This document shows, piece after piece, positions 27,865-37,351 of a stretch of 63,595 nucleotides of DNA. The position numbers and the translations under genes are program-made. The DNA is from an uncultured Prevotellaceae bacterium (GTDB lineage Bacteria; Bacteroidota; Bacteroidia; Bacteroidales; Bacteroidaceae). Location: assembly GCA_902761605.1 (NCBI GenBank), contig CACWLC010000010.1, forward strand, positions 1 to 63,595, read 5' to 3'. Every line of letters begins with the position of its first letter. Position 1 is the stretch's first letter. The notes beneath the pieces were generated by a model, which was not told where the DNA came from, did no database searches, and worked only from the letters and a program-made list of their open reading frames with translations.

Positions 27865-27896
27865 TTTGGCAGTCTCGATTTTTATTCGTACCTTTG
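27865..27896 (+). promoter_or_regulatory. Promoter of the large secreted-protein pair
   Basis: TACCTTTG at 27889-27896 with TTTG at 27865-27868, exactly 20 nt apart; leader of about 75 nt. Confidence 0.75.
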
Positions 27897-27977
27897 CAGC
27901 GAATTAAGCCATTGAGTATAATATCAACCATAATAGCGATAACAACTGAATAATTAACAAAAAAACCATATTGCAAT

Positions 27978-30900
27978 ATGAGACGAATAGTAAAATTAAT
28001 CAATCATGGCTCAATAAGGCTTGTTTTATTAGCCTTCGTTATGCTGATGCCCTTCAGTGCCTGGGCAGAAAATTATCCTATCACGGTTGCCGGTGTGCAA
28101 GTGACGAGTGAAAATGCGACAGGGATTACGGGTGATAACATTAAGGGTACTGTTACGTTCACTCCAGCGGATAACACTACGTCACCAGCTACTCCAGCAA
28201 CGCTGACGCTGAATGGTGCAACGATTGAGGGAAATATTCAATGGAGTGAAAACGCTGATTTCACCATTCAATTGTTAGGTTCAAATATCATTGATGCAAA
28301 TAACGAAGGTGCTATATATTATCAAGGTGATGATTCGGACATACAATTGAACTTTACTACTGATGACTCTACTCCGGGTCAATTACTGATAACGAACACA
28401 CCGCAAGAAGGTGGTGTTGTTAATGGATTTGTCGTCAATTATTCAAATGGCTTGGGATATACTTGGGAAGGATCAGCGTTTGCAATAGCAACCCTACCGT
28501 CGATGTCACCAGAAGGCGGAGTATATTGGACTGATCAAGAGTTCACAATTTCCGGGAATGATGGAGCAACATTAGGTTATACAGATGGTGTGGAAACTTA
28601 CACAGAATATACTGCGCCTTTCACACTGAATGTTGGTTCACAAACGCTAGCACCTTATTCTTTGGTGACCGATGGTACGAATACGGTACATGTTCGTCCT
28701 GCTGAAGGACAGATTTACTATATTCACAACAAACCAGGATTCAGCATAGCTGCAGGAACGTATGATGAAGCACAGAATATTACCCTTACGGATTTGCCAG
28801 CTACACTTCCTGAAGGGGCTGATGCGTATCCACAAGTTTGGTACTTCCTGGGTGACGACGATAACGATGATAGTAATGATGTTCGTATAACTTCTGCCAC
28901 TCAAAAAATCGAAGTGAGCGAGTCTACTAAGGTCAGTGTATATATTCTCGAGGGAGACAGCAGCAAGAAGAAAAAGAGTGAGGTTGTCGAAGCAGAATAC
29001 GTTATTCACCAGAATCCAAATTTACAGTTTGTTCAGGGTGAGGATCCTGTTGAGGTTGTTGATTGGACGATCGGCGGAACAGATAATCCGGCACTGCCTA
29101 CGCTGATGAACACAAGCGAAGTGGCAGTAACGTATGAGAGTTCAAACCCCGATGTGGCAACGGTAGCTGCTGACGGAACGGTAACTCCAGTGGGTGTTGG
29201 TGAAACTACTATTACCGCAACGTCTGCCCAGACGGACGTGTATACAGCAGGTTCTGCGTCTTATCCGCTGTACGTCTATAAGGATCTTTCTCATTCGAGC
29301 ATAACTATCGAGGTGGCTGAGGCAACCTATACTGGTGAAGAATTGGAGCCTGCTGTAACAGTGAAGGATGGAGAAACGAGTATCGCTGATTTCGTTTCTG
29401 TGGCATATGCTAACAATACGAACGCAGCATCGTCATCAGATGAGACAGCTCCGACAGTAACGGTTACGGCCATTGTGCCTGATGCAGAATCGGGGTTGAA
29501 AATCAACTGGTATAAGGGCTCTGCCCAGAAGACATTCACCATCGCTGCAGCCAACATTACCGAACTCTACGAGATTTCGTTGGAGGAGACGAGTTATGTA
29601 TATGATGGTACAGAGCAAGAGCCTGCTGTAGCCTTTATGATGGATAACGAACCTGAGGAACTGTCTGCTGACGATTATGAGGTAGCTTATTCAAACAACG
29701 TGAATGTGGGTTCGGCAGATGCTGAGACGGGTGCTCCTACGGTAACGGTTACCGGTAAGGGCAACTATTCGGGCAGCAAAACGCTGACGTTCTCAATTAC
29801 AGCGATGAGTCTGGAAGAAGCAACGGTTACCGTAGATGCCACTCAGACTTATACCTATTCGGGGACGGAAATTACGCCCAATGTGACAGTCTCATTGTAT
29901 TTGAATGATGAACTGACAACGCTAACGACTGATGACTATACGGTAAAATACGCAAACAACGTGAATGCAGCATTAGCCAGTGATAATCTTGCTCCGACGG
30001 TGACAGTAACTGGTAAGGGCAACTACACAGGTTCGGCTTCTGCAAATTTCACCATCGGAAAAGCTACTCCCACTATTACGACAGCTCCCAAGGCAAATAC
30101 GCTAACCTATACGGGTGAGTCTCAGGCGTTGGTTGAGGCCGGTACTGTTTCAGCAGGTACGATGGTATATAGCAAAACAATAAACGGAAGGTTCACTGAA
30201 GACATACCAGAAGAGACGAATGCCGGAACATACACAGTATACTATAAGGTAGACGGAAATGACAACTATAATGGCATTGATGCCAGCGAGACGAATAAGG
30301 TATCTGTTACCATAAATCCAGCTACAATCACTGGTGTAACACTGCTATTGGAAGAACCACTTGTATATAACGGTGAGCCTCAGACTGTAGAGATAGCAAC
30401 AGTGACAGCTGGCACCTTGGTATTGACAAATGAAAATACTGATTTTGCCAAGGTCTTCAATATCAGCGGAAACTCTGCTACAGAAAGAAGAACTCATACT
30501 GTGACTATTACAGCTAAGGAGAACAGCAACTTCACAGGATCAGCAACTGCAGACTTTTCAATCAAATACAGGACTGCTTCATTAGAAGAGTTCGAATTCG
30601 AAGCAGATCAGACTTTCGGGACATTCTACTCTCCCGAAGAAAACTTGGAGTTGCCAGAAACAATCAAGGCTTACATCATAACAAGCGTGAATGGCAACAG
30701 TGTGACAATATCTGAGCTCAACTACATTCCAATGGGTGTACCAGTGCTGGTGGAAAAGATTGAGGGCACAGCGACACGTCCCGAAGCTAATCCCGAGACA
30801 ACAGACAATATGTTGAAGTACGCCTCAGGGAACGAGGCCCTGGACAGAAGTGCAGGAACACTCTATGTGCTATACAACGGAATGTTCGTAAGAGCCACTA

Positions 30901-31130
30901 ACAACACCGTTGCGGCGCAGAATGTTTATCTACAGGTTCCTGTAAGCACGCCTAACAGTGCCCGAACATTAAGCATCAAGGGTGGTGACGGCACTACAGC
31001 TATTGAATCTGTAGATTGGATAGAATCATCGGATACAGACAGATGGTATGACATGCAGGGAAGACGTATCGAACGTCCTACTAAGACTGGTATATACCTC
31101 AATAATGGTAAAAAGGTTGTGATTAAGTAA
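27978..31130 (+). CDS. Large secreted Ig-like repeat protein with C-terminal sorting-type tail
   Basis: This is a 1050-residue surface or secreted protein. A signal peptide covers about residues 1-30 (LVLLAFVMLMPFSAWA). Next comes a beta-rich region, a Big_2-type Ig domain near 350-432 (VTYESSNPDVATVAADGTV), then MBG/YDG-like repeats to about 870 (YDGTEQEPAV, YSGTEITPNV, each ending near VTVTGKGNYxG). A module like TFGTFYSPEENLELPETI follows, and the end is WYDMQGRRIE...GIYLNNGKKVVIK, resembling type IX secretion tails. It precedes a related gene by 5 bases. The ligand is unknown; adhesion is a guess. Confidence 0.75.
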   Translation: MRRIVKLINHGSIRLVLLAFVMLMPFSAWAENYPITVAGVQVTSENATGITGDNIKGTVTFTPADNTTSPATPATLTLNGATIEGNIQWSENADFTIQLLGSNIIDANNEGAIYYQGDDSDIQLNFTTDDSTPGQLLITNTPQEGGVVNGFVVNYSNGLGYTWEGSAFAIATLPSMSPEGGVYWTDQEFTISGNDGATLGYTDGVETYTEYTAPFTLNVGSQTLAPYSLVTDGTNTVHVRPAEGQIYYIHNKPGFSIAAGTYDEAQNITLTDLPATLPEGADAYPQVWYFLGDDDNDDSNDVRITSATQKIEVSESTKVSVYILEGDSSKKKKSEVVEAEYVIHQNPNLQFVQGEDPVEVVDWTIGGTDNPALPTLMNTSEVAVTYESSNPDVATVAADGTVTPVGVGETTITATSAQTDVYTAGSASYPLYVYKDLSHSSITIEVAEATYTGEELEPAVTVKDGETSIADFVSVAYANNTNAASSSDETAPTVTVTAIVPDAESGLKINWYKGSAQKTFTIAAANITELYEISLEETSYVYDGTEQEPAVAFMMDNEPEELSADDYEVAYSNNVNVGSADAETGAPTVTVTGKGNYSGSKTLTFSITAMSLEEATVTVDATQTYTYSGTEITPNVTVSLYLNDELTTLTTDDYTVKYANNVNAALASDNLAPTVTVTGKGNYTGSASANFTIGKATPTITTAPKANTLTYTGESQALVEAGTVSAGTMVYSKTINGRFTEDIPEETNAGTYTVYYKVDGNDNYNGIDASETNKVSVTINPATITGVTLLLEEPLVYNGEPQTVEIATVTAGTLVLTNENTDFAKVFNISGNSATERRTHTVTITAKENSNFTGSATADFSIKYRTASLEEFEFEADQTFGTFYSPEENLELPETIKAYIITSVNGNSVTISELNYIPMGVPVLVEKIEGTATRPEANPETTDNMLKYASGNEALDRSAGTLYVLYNGMFVRATNNTVAAQNVYLQVPVSTPNSARTLSIKGGDGTTAIESVDWIESSDTDRWYDMQGRRIERPTKTGIYLNNGKKVVIK

Positions 31131-31135
31131 GAATA

Positions 31136-34100
31136 ATGCAGAAACAATTTAAGAGTATGTGTAAAATGAAACAGCATATAAGAACAATCATTGCAACTGT
31201 AACACTTTTGTTTACCACCCTTGGAGTATGGGCAAACGGAACAATAGTAAAGGTTATAAAGTTGAATGGCACAGAGTTAAGTAACATGAGCCCGGGAACG
31301 GTCACTGTCAGTGAAAATGGTACTACACGTACTATCACTATTACACCATCGAAGGGTTACTACCTCATAAAGAATGGTGTCTCTGCTTTAAGGACCATTA
31401 CCACAAATACTCCTTCCGTCAGGAATAAGACTCCAGGCATAGACGAAGGCACCATCACCATTAGTGGCGAGTATCCTACTGACCTCAGCGGTGTAACATC
31501 CCTTACATTCACCATGCCAGAGAGTCCATACGATGTGGAGATTACGGCAGATTTCGGAAACAGAATAGATATTACCAACGCTACATTAACGCTGGATAAC
31601 AACGAGTATACTTATGACGGAACAGCAAAAACGCCCTCTGTTACTCTGGTGACAACATCTGAAGGCACCGAGTATACACTGACTGCAGGTACAGACTACA
31701 CTGCTGATTATTCCAACAACACCAATGTGCCCGAAAATGCTAATAGTCCGCAGCCTACCGTTACAATCACAGGTATCAGCCAATATACAGGTACTGCAAC
31801 GCAGACTTTTACCATCAACAAGGCGGCTGTATCACTTACCGCACCAACAGCAAAGGAACTCACATATACCGGCGCTGCCCAGGAACTGATTAATACAGGT
31901 AGCAGTAATGACGGAGAGATGCAGTATAAGCTCAGTACAGATACAGAATGGAGCACCAGCATACCTAAGGGAACAGACAAGGGAACATATACTGTTAACT
32001 ATAAGGTGATAGGAGATGCAAACCATAACGACACAGAATCTGCAGACGTGCAGGTAACAATCGGTGCTAAGTCTATCGCTAATGCAACAATCACCCTCTC
32101 TAAGGAGAGCTTCGATTACAACGGAGAGACTCAGAAACCTGAGGTTACTTCAGTGAAGGATGGTGAGACGTCACTCACGGCTAACAAGGACTATACTATA
32201 ACAAACGAGGGTGGTAAGGATGTTAACACATATACTGTTACCATCACCGGTACTGGAAACTATACCGGCACGGTAACAAAGAACTTCACAATCAACAAGG
32301 TAGCAGCTTCACTCACTGCTCCTACTGCTAAGGAACTCACATATACTGGCGCTGCCCAGGAGCTGGTTAATGCAGGTAGCACTAATGATGGAGAGATGCA
32401 GTATAAGCTCAGTACTGAGACCGCGTGGAGCACAAGTATCCCTAAGGGTACAGAACAGGGAACATATACCGTTAACTACAAGGTAGTGGGAGATGCAAAC
32501 CACAGCGATACAGAATCCGCAGACGTACAGGTAACAATCGATGCCAAGTCAATCGCTAATGCAACAGTCACTTTGTCTGCTGAGAGCTTCGATTACAACG
32601 GAGAGACTCAGAAACCAGAGGTTAGTTCAGTAAAGGATGGTGAAACAACCCTCACAGCAGGCGAAGACTACACTGTAACAAATGAGGGAGGTAAGGATGT
32701 TGGCACATATACCGTTACCATTACCGGTACCGGCAATTATACCGGAACTGCTACAAAGAATTTCACCATCGGCAAGGCGGCTGCAACAATAGCCACGGCT
32801 CCTACTGCTAAGGAACTCACATATACTGGCGCTGCCCAGGAGCTGGTTAATGCAGGTAGCACTAATGATGGAGAGATGCAGTACAAGCTCAGTACTGAGA
32901 CAACTTGGAGCACCAATATTCCTACGGCAACAAACCAGGGAACATATACCGTTAACTACAGGGTTGTAGGTGATATAAACCACTACGACTCAGAAATAGG
33001 CGAAGTGACAATAACAATCAATCGTGCTGCAGCTATTGTAACCAAGGCACCTGCAGCTATTGAAAACCTGAAAGCATCAGGTGAGGATCAGGTGCTCATT
33101 ACTGCAGGAGAGGCCGAAGGCGGTGAGATGTACTACTCGCTAGACGGTACAAACTATAGCACAGAACTGCCTAAAGCTCTCGAAGAAGGCAAATATACCA
33201 TATATTATAAGGTTATAGCAGATGAGAACCACTATGACACTGAACCTTCCACGATAGAAGTGACAATGGCAGAAGGTGTAAAAGCATATAAAGTATGGGT
33301 GGGAGATAATAGAATAACAGGCAAGAACGCCAACGACGTTAATGGCGATGATGCTACAAATGGTGGCGGCAGCTTCCAGTATTTCGAAAATAACAACACG
33401 CTATTTATAATCGGCAACACCTCTGGTGCAGAAATCAAGAGCGAAGACCCAGAAGGACTTACAATCTACCTATTCGCAAACTCAACGAATAAGCTCAGCA
33501 GCATCACTGGTAAAGGAAAACTGATTATCACCACCGACGGAAATTTCCCAGGATCACTCGAGTTGGAAGGAACGGAAAATGTAATCTCCGGATTCTCATC
33601 AATAGAACTGCAGGAAAATCTGGCCATAATCAATCCGGAAGGTATAGCATATACCAACGAGACCCTTGCAACCAAATATGCTTTGATTGGAGTGCCCGTA
33701 GAACCATTCGTGGAGATGAAGCATGAGGAATTTGCAGGTGATGACTGGAACAAGAATCCTGACGGCACAGAGAACGACCTGACAAACTTCATCTATGACG
33801 ATAGAGTACTCTTCACCCTTAAGTTTACACAGGAAGCGGATGGTGATGGTGTTGACGATGATGGAAGTGTCGTTCTCAACACTCCGATGAGCTCTGACGA
33901 AATTAAAAAAATAATTGAGAGTGATCTTACTCCTGGATCAGGTGAGTTTGCAGAAGCATTCACCGGTATCACGATCCTCATTCCTGCCGGAGAAGGAGTA
34001 ATAGAAATCGATGGCAGAACACAGGATGGTTATATCTTAGGGGTAAGAAGTCTCTTTACTAATGAATTGATTGAACTGCGCCAAAGCAAGAACGAAGAGC

Positions 34101-34513
34101 GCGAAATTATGGTGTTCGAATATAAGTTTAGCCAGCCTACCTTCGTCGGAATCTACAACTACGGCAAGGCAAGTGCTGCACGTGGTATAGGACGTGCAAA
34201 GAAGACGGTAGGTAGTGTAACGATTCACGGCATCTCGGTAAAGCCAAGACAGGTTAGTGCTGCAAACTGTGCAAAGCAGGCTTCTAATGGTAGTTATGCT
34301 CCACCGACAGGTGGTGACACTTCTGAGGCTTCTGGACAGCTGCCTCCATATGGACAAGACCCAGACCATCCTGACATTGTCAGCGGTATCACTAATGTCG
34401 AGACAAATGTAACTGCCAACGGCAAATGGTATAACCTCAACGGACAGCAGATAGACAAGCCTACACAGAAAGGCCTCTACATTTACAAAGGAAAGAAGAT
34501 CTTTGTGAAATAG
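31136..34513 (+). CDS. Large secreted repeat protein with near-identical internal repeats
   Basis: This 1125-residue protein is related to its upstream neighbour. The best signal peptide starts at MKQHIRTIIATV, so translation may begin at 31166 and not at the first ATG. Residues of about 145-690 are MBG/YDG-like repeats in a unit of about 160 residues (SFDYNGETQKPEV, then ELTYTGAAQELVNAGS). Copies are spaced 477 and 480 bp, and 86 bp are identical between the last two. A non-repetitive beta-rich part follows, ending in WYNLNGQQID...GLYIYKGKKIFVK. Expressed with the upstream gene; a bidirectional terminator follows. Confidence 0.75.
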   Translation: MQKQFKSMCKMKQHIRTIIATVTLLFTTLGVWANGTIVKVIKLNGTELSNMSPGTVTVSENGTTRTITITPSKGYYLIKNGVSALRTITTNTPSVRNKTPGIDEGTITISGEYPTDLSGVTSLTFTMPESPYDVEITADFGNRIDITNATLTLDNNEYTYDGTAKTPSVTLVTTSEGTEYTLTAGTDYTADYSNNTNVPENANSPQPTVTITGISQYTGTATQTFTINKAAVSLTAPTAKELTYTGAAQELINTGSSNDGEMQYKLSTDTEWSTSIPKGTDKGTYTVNYKVIGDANHNDTESADVQVTIGAKSIANATITLSKESFDYNGETQKPEVTSVKDGETSLTANKDYTITNEGGKDVNTYTVTITGTGNYTGTVTKNFTINKVAASLTAPTAKELTYTGAAQELVNAGSTNDGEMQYKLSTETAWSTSIPKGTEQGTYTVNYKVVGDANHSDTESADVQVTIDAKSIANATVTLSAESFDYNGETQKPEVSSVKDGETTLTAGEDYTVTNEGGKDVGTYTVTITGTGNYTGTATKNFTIGKAAATIATAPTAKELTYTGAAQELVNAGSTNDGEMQYKLSTETTWSTNIPTATNQGTYTVNYRVVGDINHYDSEIGEVTITINRAAAIVTKAPAAIENLKASGEDQVLITAGEAEGGEMYYSLDGTNYSTELPKALEEGKYTIYYKVIADENHYDTEPSTIEVTMAEGVKAYKVWVGDNRITGKNANDVNGDDATNGGGSFQYFENNNTLFIIGNTSGAEIKSEDPEGLTIYLFANSTNKLSSITGKGKLIITTDGNFPGSLELEGTENVISGFSSIELQENLAIINPEGIAYTNETLATKYALIGVPVEPFVEMKHEEFAGDDWNKNPDGTENDLTNFIYDDRVLFTLKFTQEADGDGVDDDGSVVLNTPMSSDEIKKIIESDLTPGSGEFAEAFTGITILIPAGEGVIEIDGRTQDGYILGVRSLFTNELIELRQSKNEEREIMVFEYKFSQPTFVGIYNYGKASAARGIGRAKKTVGSVTIHGISVKPRQVSAANCAKQASNGSYAPPTGGDTSEASGQLPPYGQDPDHPDIVSGITNVETNVTANGKWYNLNGQQIDKPTQKGLYIYKGKKIFVK
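31853..32980 (+). repeat. Tandem 477/480-bp coding repeats
   Basis: The block beginning AAGGAACTCACATATAC occurs at 31853, 32330 and 32810. Bases 32318-32403 and 32798-32883 are identical. Divergence of the first copy is higher, so the last duplication or conversion is recent. Confidence 0.9.
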
Positions 34514-34516
34514 ATA

Positions 34517-34548
34517 AATAAAGGCTCCCGAACTTGGGAGCCTTTATT
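34517..34548. terminator. Bidirectional terminator between convergent genes
   Basis: AATAAAGGCTCCC pairs with GGGAGCCTTTATT around GAACTT, with T-rich sequence on the plus side and A-rich on the other. Confidence 0.9.
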
Positions 34549-34553
34549 CGTTT

Positions 34554-35273
34554 TTAGAAATTAAACTTAGCGGCAAGTGTCGGATTGATAAAGAACGACT
34601 TATCGTTATAGAAATTATAGATAAAATTATTGCTTATCTCAACCTCAGAACCGACGCTGAACTTAGGAGTAATATTATACCATATCTGTGGCTCTGTGAG
34701 GATAACAAGCATTCCGTGCCCCTCTTTACCTGCACGGAAGTTCTCACCACGCCAGAAATCGATGAAACCAGAGAAGGTACCCTTGCCACCAGCGAAATTG
34801 ATGCCCCAGACACCGGTCAACTGAACACTATTGTATGCCCTGGTGGTCTCGTAGCTCTTAAAGAAACGCTTGTAGAGCAACTGAACAGACCAGGTCTTAG
34901 AGAAATCAGCTGTATGTCCGTTATAAGCTGCACCGAGGAGTGCTGCCTGCTGGAAACTACCAGAAGCCTCACTCAAACCACCATCGTACTCGATGTGAGC
35001 TGCGAAGGGAGAACCTTTGCCAAGGTTAAACTCACGAGAGATCTCGGTATAAGCACTCTTGAAGAATTTACGGCTAAGGTCAAGATCAACGAAATAGTAC
35101 CAGGAACCGAGATTATCGGCCTTAAACTGCTCGAGAGTAACGGTAACCTTCTGACGTCCTGCTTCCTCATCGGGATAAATGTTACGTCCAAAATCATAAT
35201 GCAACTGAATGTTCTGTGCATTTGCAGTAACAGCTGCTACAGCCATCGCTGCCATAAAAAATAACTTTTTCAT
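34554..35273 (-). CDS. DUF5020-type outer-membrane beta-barrel protein
   Basis: This 239-residue protein has a clean signal peptide (MKKLFFMAAMAVAAVTANAQ). The rest alternates aromatic and polar residues as in an outer-membrane barrel (YYFVDLDLSRKFFKSAYTEIS, SVQLLYKRFF) and ends in Phe (AAKFNF). It matches the DUF5020 pattern, distantly like nucleoside-channel barrels. It is the last gene of surE-lpxB-DUF5020, 30 bases after lpxB. The transported substrate cannot be inferred. Confidence 0.7.
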   Translation of the reverse strand: MKKLFFMAAMAVAAVTANAQNIQLHYDFGRNIYPDEEAGRQKVTVTLEQFKADNLGSWYYFVDLDLSRKFFKSAYTEISREFNLGKGSPFAAHIEYDGGLSEASGSFQQAALLGAAYNGHTADFSKTWSVQLLYKRFFKSYETTRAYNSVQLTGVWGINFAGGKGTFSGFIDFWRGENFRAGKEGHGMLVILTEPQIWYNITPKFSVGSEVEISNNFIYNFYNDKSFFINPTLAAKFNF

Positions 35274-35284
35274 TGCTTTCCAAT

Positions 35285-35319
35285 ATTTTTTATTTTATAT
35301 TTTTTATTTTTTATTTAAT
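35285..35319. repeat. 7-nt array, second copy of the 4870-4904 array
   Basis: ATTTTTT, ATTTTAT, ATTTTTT, ATTTTTT, ATTTAAT; the same unit order as 4870-4904, differing only in the last unit. It overlaps the last codons and stop of lpxB. Confidence 0.8.
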
Positions 35320-36434
35320 ATCTCAATCATTCTCTCTGCCGCCTCTTCCGGAGCCTTCTTATCTCCCAACATCCTCCATACCTCATCATATCCATCGAGC
35401 ATCTTCTGACGCTCTGGACCATCGAGGATCTTACTCAGTTCCCTATTTATATTATCTATGGTAAAGCTGTCGGCCACAAGTTCCTTCACTACCTCACGAT
35501 TCGCAATGAGGTTCACAAGAGAGACAAATTCCACCTTAAGTACCCGTTTACGAAGCCAGCCAATGAGCTTCGGCAATGGTGTCTCGTAACATACCACCTG
35601 AGGTACACGGAAGAGGGCAGTCTCCAGAGTAGCTGTTCCACTGGTGACAAGAGCTGCATGAGCATGTGAGAGCAAGCGATATGTCTGGTTATACACTATC
35701 TCAACATTCTTGCCATCAACAAACTGCCCATAATAATCCTTATCTATGCTCGGTGCTCCTGCAAGCACTATCTTGTAATCCTTATCATAGGGTTTCACCG
35801 CATCCAACATCGCAGGGAGATTATCCTTTATCTCCTGTCTTCTACTCCCCGCCAGCAACGCGATAACAGGCTTCTCAGGATTATCCTTTATTCCAGGGTT
35901 CTGTGAATCCATATTCCTAAGATACTCCCTCACCTCATCGGCAGTGGGATTACCAACATAATGGATTGGATAGTTATGCTTCTTCTCGAAGAATTCCACC
36001 TCAAAAGGCAGGATAGAGAAGAGTTCATCGACATCGCGCTTTATATTCTTTATACGATATTCCTTCCATGCCCATATCTTGGGAGAGATATAGTAAAATA
36101 CAGGTATCTTTGTATTGGATTTTACATATTTAGCAATATCGAGATTAAAGCCTGGATAGTCTACCAATATCACACAATCCGGCTGCCATGCGAGGATATC
36201 CTGCTTACACATCTTCATATTACGAAGTATTGCAGGGAGATGCAATAGCACTGGGATAAAGCCCATATATGCCAGTTCCTTATAATGCCGTATACGGGTA
36301 CCCCCCACCTCAGACATCAAGTCACCGCCAAAGAACCTGAAATCTGCACTATTGTCAATATTTTTCAATGCTCGCATAAGATGCGATGCATGAAGATCAC
36401 CAGAGGCCTCGCCTACTATCAGAAAATACCGCAT
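35304..36434 (-). CDS. lpxB: Lipid-A-disaccharide synthase
   Basis: This GT19 glycosyltransferase condenses UDP-2,3-diacylglucosamine with lipid X to form the lipid A disaccharide. The 376 residues begin MRYFLIVGEASGDLHASHLM, the family N-terminal signature, and include FFGGDLMSEVGG, YYISPKIWAWKEYRIKNI and the nucleotide-binding region LLAGSRRQEIKDNLP. The SGTATLETAL motif near residue 265 is intact. Its last codons are formed by a heptad repeat. It follows surE by 8 bases. Confidence 0.95.
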   Translation of the reverse strand: MRYFLIVGEASGDLHASHLMRALKNIDNSADFRFFGGDLMSEVGGTRIRHYKELAYMGFIPVLLHLPAILRNMKMCKQDILAWQPDCVILVDYPGFNLDIAKYVKSNTKIPVFYYISPKIWAWKEYRIKNIKRDVDELFSILPFEVEFFEKKHNYPIHYVGNPTADEVREYLRNMDSQNPGIKDNPEKPVIALLAGSRRQEIKDNLPAMLDAVKPYDKDYKIVLAGAPSIDKDYYGQFVDGKNVEIVYNQTYRLLSHAHAALVTSGTATLETALFRVPQVVCYETPLPKLIGWLRKRVLKVEFVSLVNLIANREVVKELVADSFTIDNINRELSKILDGPERQKMLDGYDEVWRMLGDKKAPEEAAERMIEILNKK

Positions 36435-36442
36435 AAATTTGA

Positions 36443-37228
36443 CTATTTGACTATTTCACCATTCAGATTCCATTTGTTAATGAGATCAATGGCAGAATGA
36501 GCCGTCACATCCATCTGAGTGGGGGTTATAGCCACGTAGCCATTATCGAGAGCCCAACGGTCGGTATCCTCGGCTTCCGGCTCGTCGTTAGTATAATGGC
36601 CTACCATCCACCAGTAATCATACCCTCTGGGGTGATGACATTTCGTTACCTCACTACCCCATGTACCATAAGCCATACGGCAAACACGCACACCATTATA
36701 TGGATTCTCTTTCGGGAAATTCACATTCAGGCATACACCTCGAGTCAGACCCTCAGAGAGCACCTTCGAGGTGATCTCACGTATATACGGCCTCAACGGT
36801 TCGAAATCGGCATCAGCACGGAAGTCACAGAGTGAAAACGCAACAGAAGGGATATATTTCATGCATCCTTCGAGGGTGACACCCATAGTGCCACTATAAT
36901 GGGCATTCACAGAGGCATTATCTCCATGATTGATTCCACCGATAACCATATCCGGCTTACGGGGACAGAGCTCTGACAATGCCATCTTAACACAGTCTAC
37001 AGGTGTGCCGTTACAAGACCATATCTCCAAACCAGGTCTTCTGACTCTCAAATGAAGTGTCAGAGGGGTGGTGGCAGAGAAAGCACAGGAGTAGCCGCTA
37101 CGTGCATCTTCGGGGGCACAGACAATGATATCACCATAGTCTGAAAGCATGTCTACAAGGCTGTTGATACCCTTTGCCTGATAGCCGTCATCATTGGAAA
37201 TGAGGAGTAACGGTCGTTTAATTTCCAT
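36443..37228 (-). CDS. surE: 5'/3'-nucleotidase SurE
   Basis: This metal-dependent phosphatase acts on nucleoside monophosphates. The 261 residues have the N-terminal metal-binding motif LLISNDDGYQAKGI, Ser in the ARSGYSCAFS segment and the conserved GGINHGDNASVNAHYSGTMGVTLEG. The pairing surE-lpxB is common in Bacteroidales. The promoter -7 element TACTTTTG is at 37250-37257, divergent from parA. Confidence 0.95.
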   Translation of the reverse strand: MEIKRPLLLISNDDGYQAKGINSLVDMLSDYGDIIVCAPEDARSGYSCAFSATTPLTLHLRVRRPGLEIWSCNGTPVDCVKMALSELCPRKPDMVIGGINHGDNASVNAHYSGTMGVTLEGCMKYIPSVAFSLCDFRADADFEPLRPYIREITSKVLSEGLTRGVCLNVNFPKENPYNGVRVCRMAYGTWGSEVTKCHHPRGYDYWWMVGHYTNDEPEAEDTDRWALDNGYVAITPTQMDVTAHSAIDLINKWNLNGEIVK

Positions 37229-37249
37229 AAAATATCAATGTTTTCGGTG

Positions 37250-37308
37250 CAAAAGTACGAAAAAAGGTTTAAATTCCACGTGTTTCTCAGCAGAAATATG
37301 TAACTTTG
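37250..37308. promoter_or_regulatory. Divergent surE / parA promoter region
   Basis: The surE -7 element (TACTTTTG, minus strand) is at 37250-37257 and the parA -7 element (TAACTTTG, plus strand) at 37301-37308. A CACGTG hexamer (37278-37283) lies between them but does not extend to a full parS. Confidence 0.6.
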
Positions 37309-37351
37309 TGCCCAAATTGTCTAAATAAGTAAGGTATAAAGAATTTGTAAC

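Noticed and set aside
30926-31338. Short minus-strand frames at the ends of the repeat-protein genes
   Set aside because: No promoter and no homology signature; they reflect the Thr/Val-rich codons of the other strand.
37273-37290. CACGTG near parA as a parS site
   Set aside because: Only the central hexamer fits; the flanks lack the GTTTC/GAAAC arms of parS.
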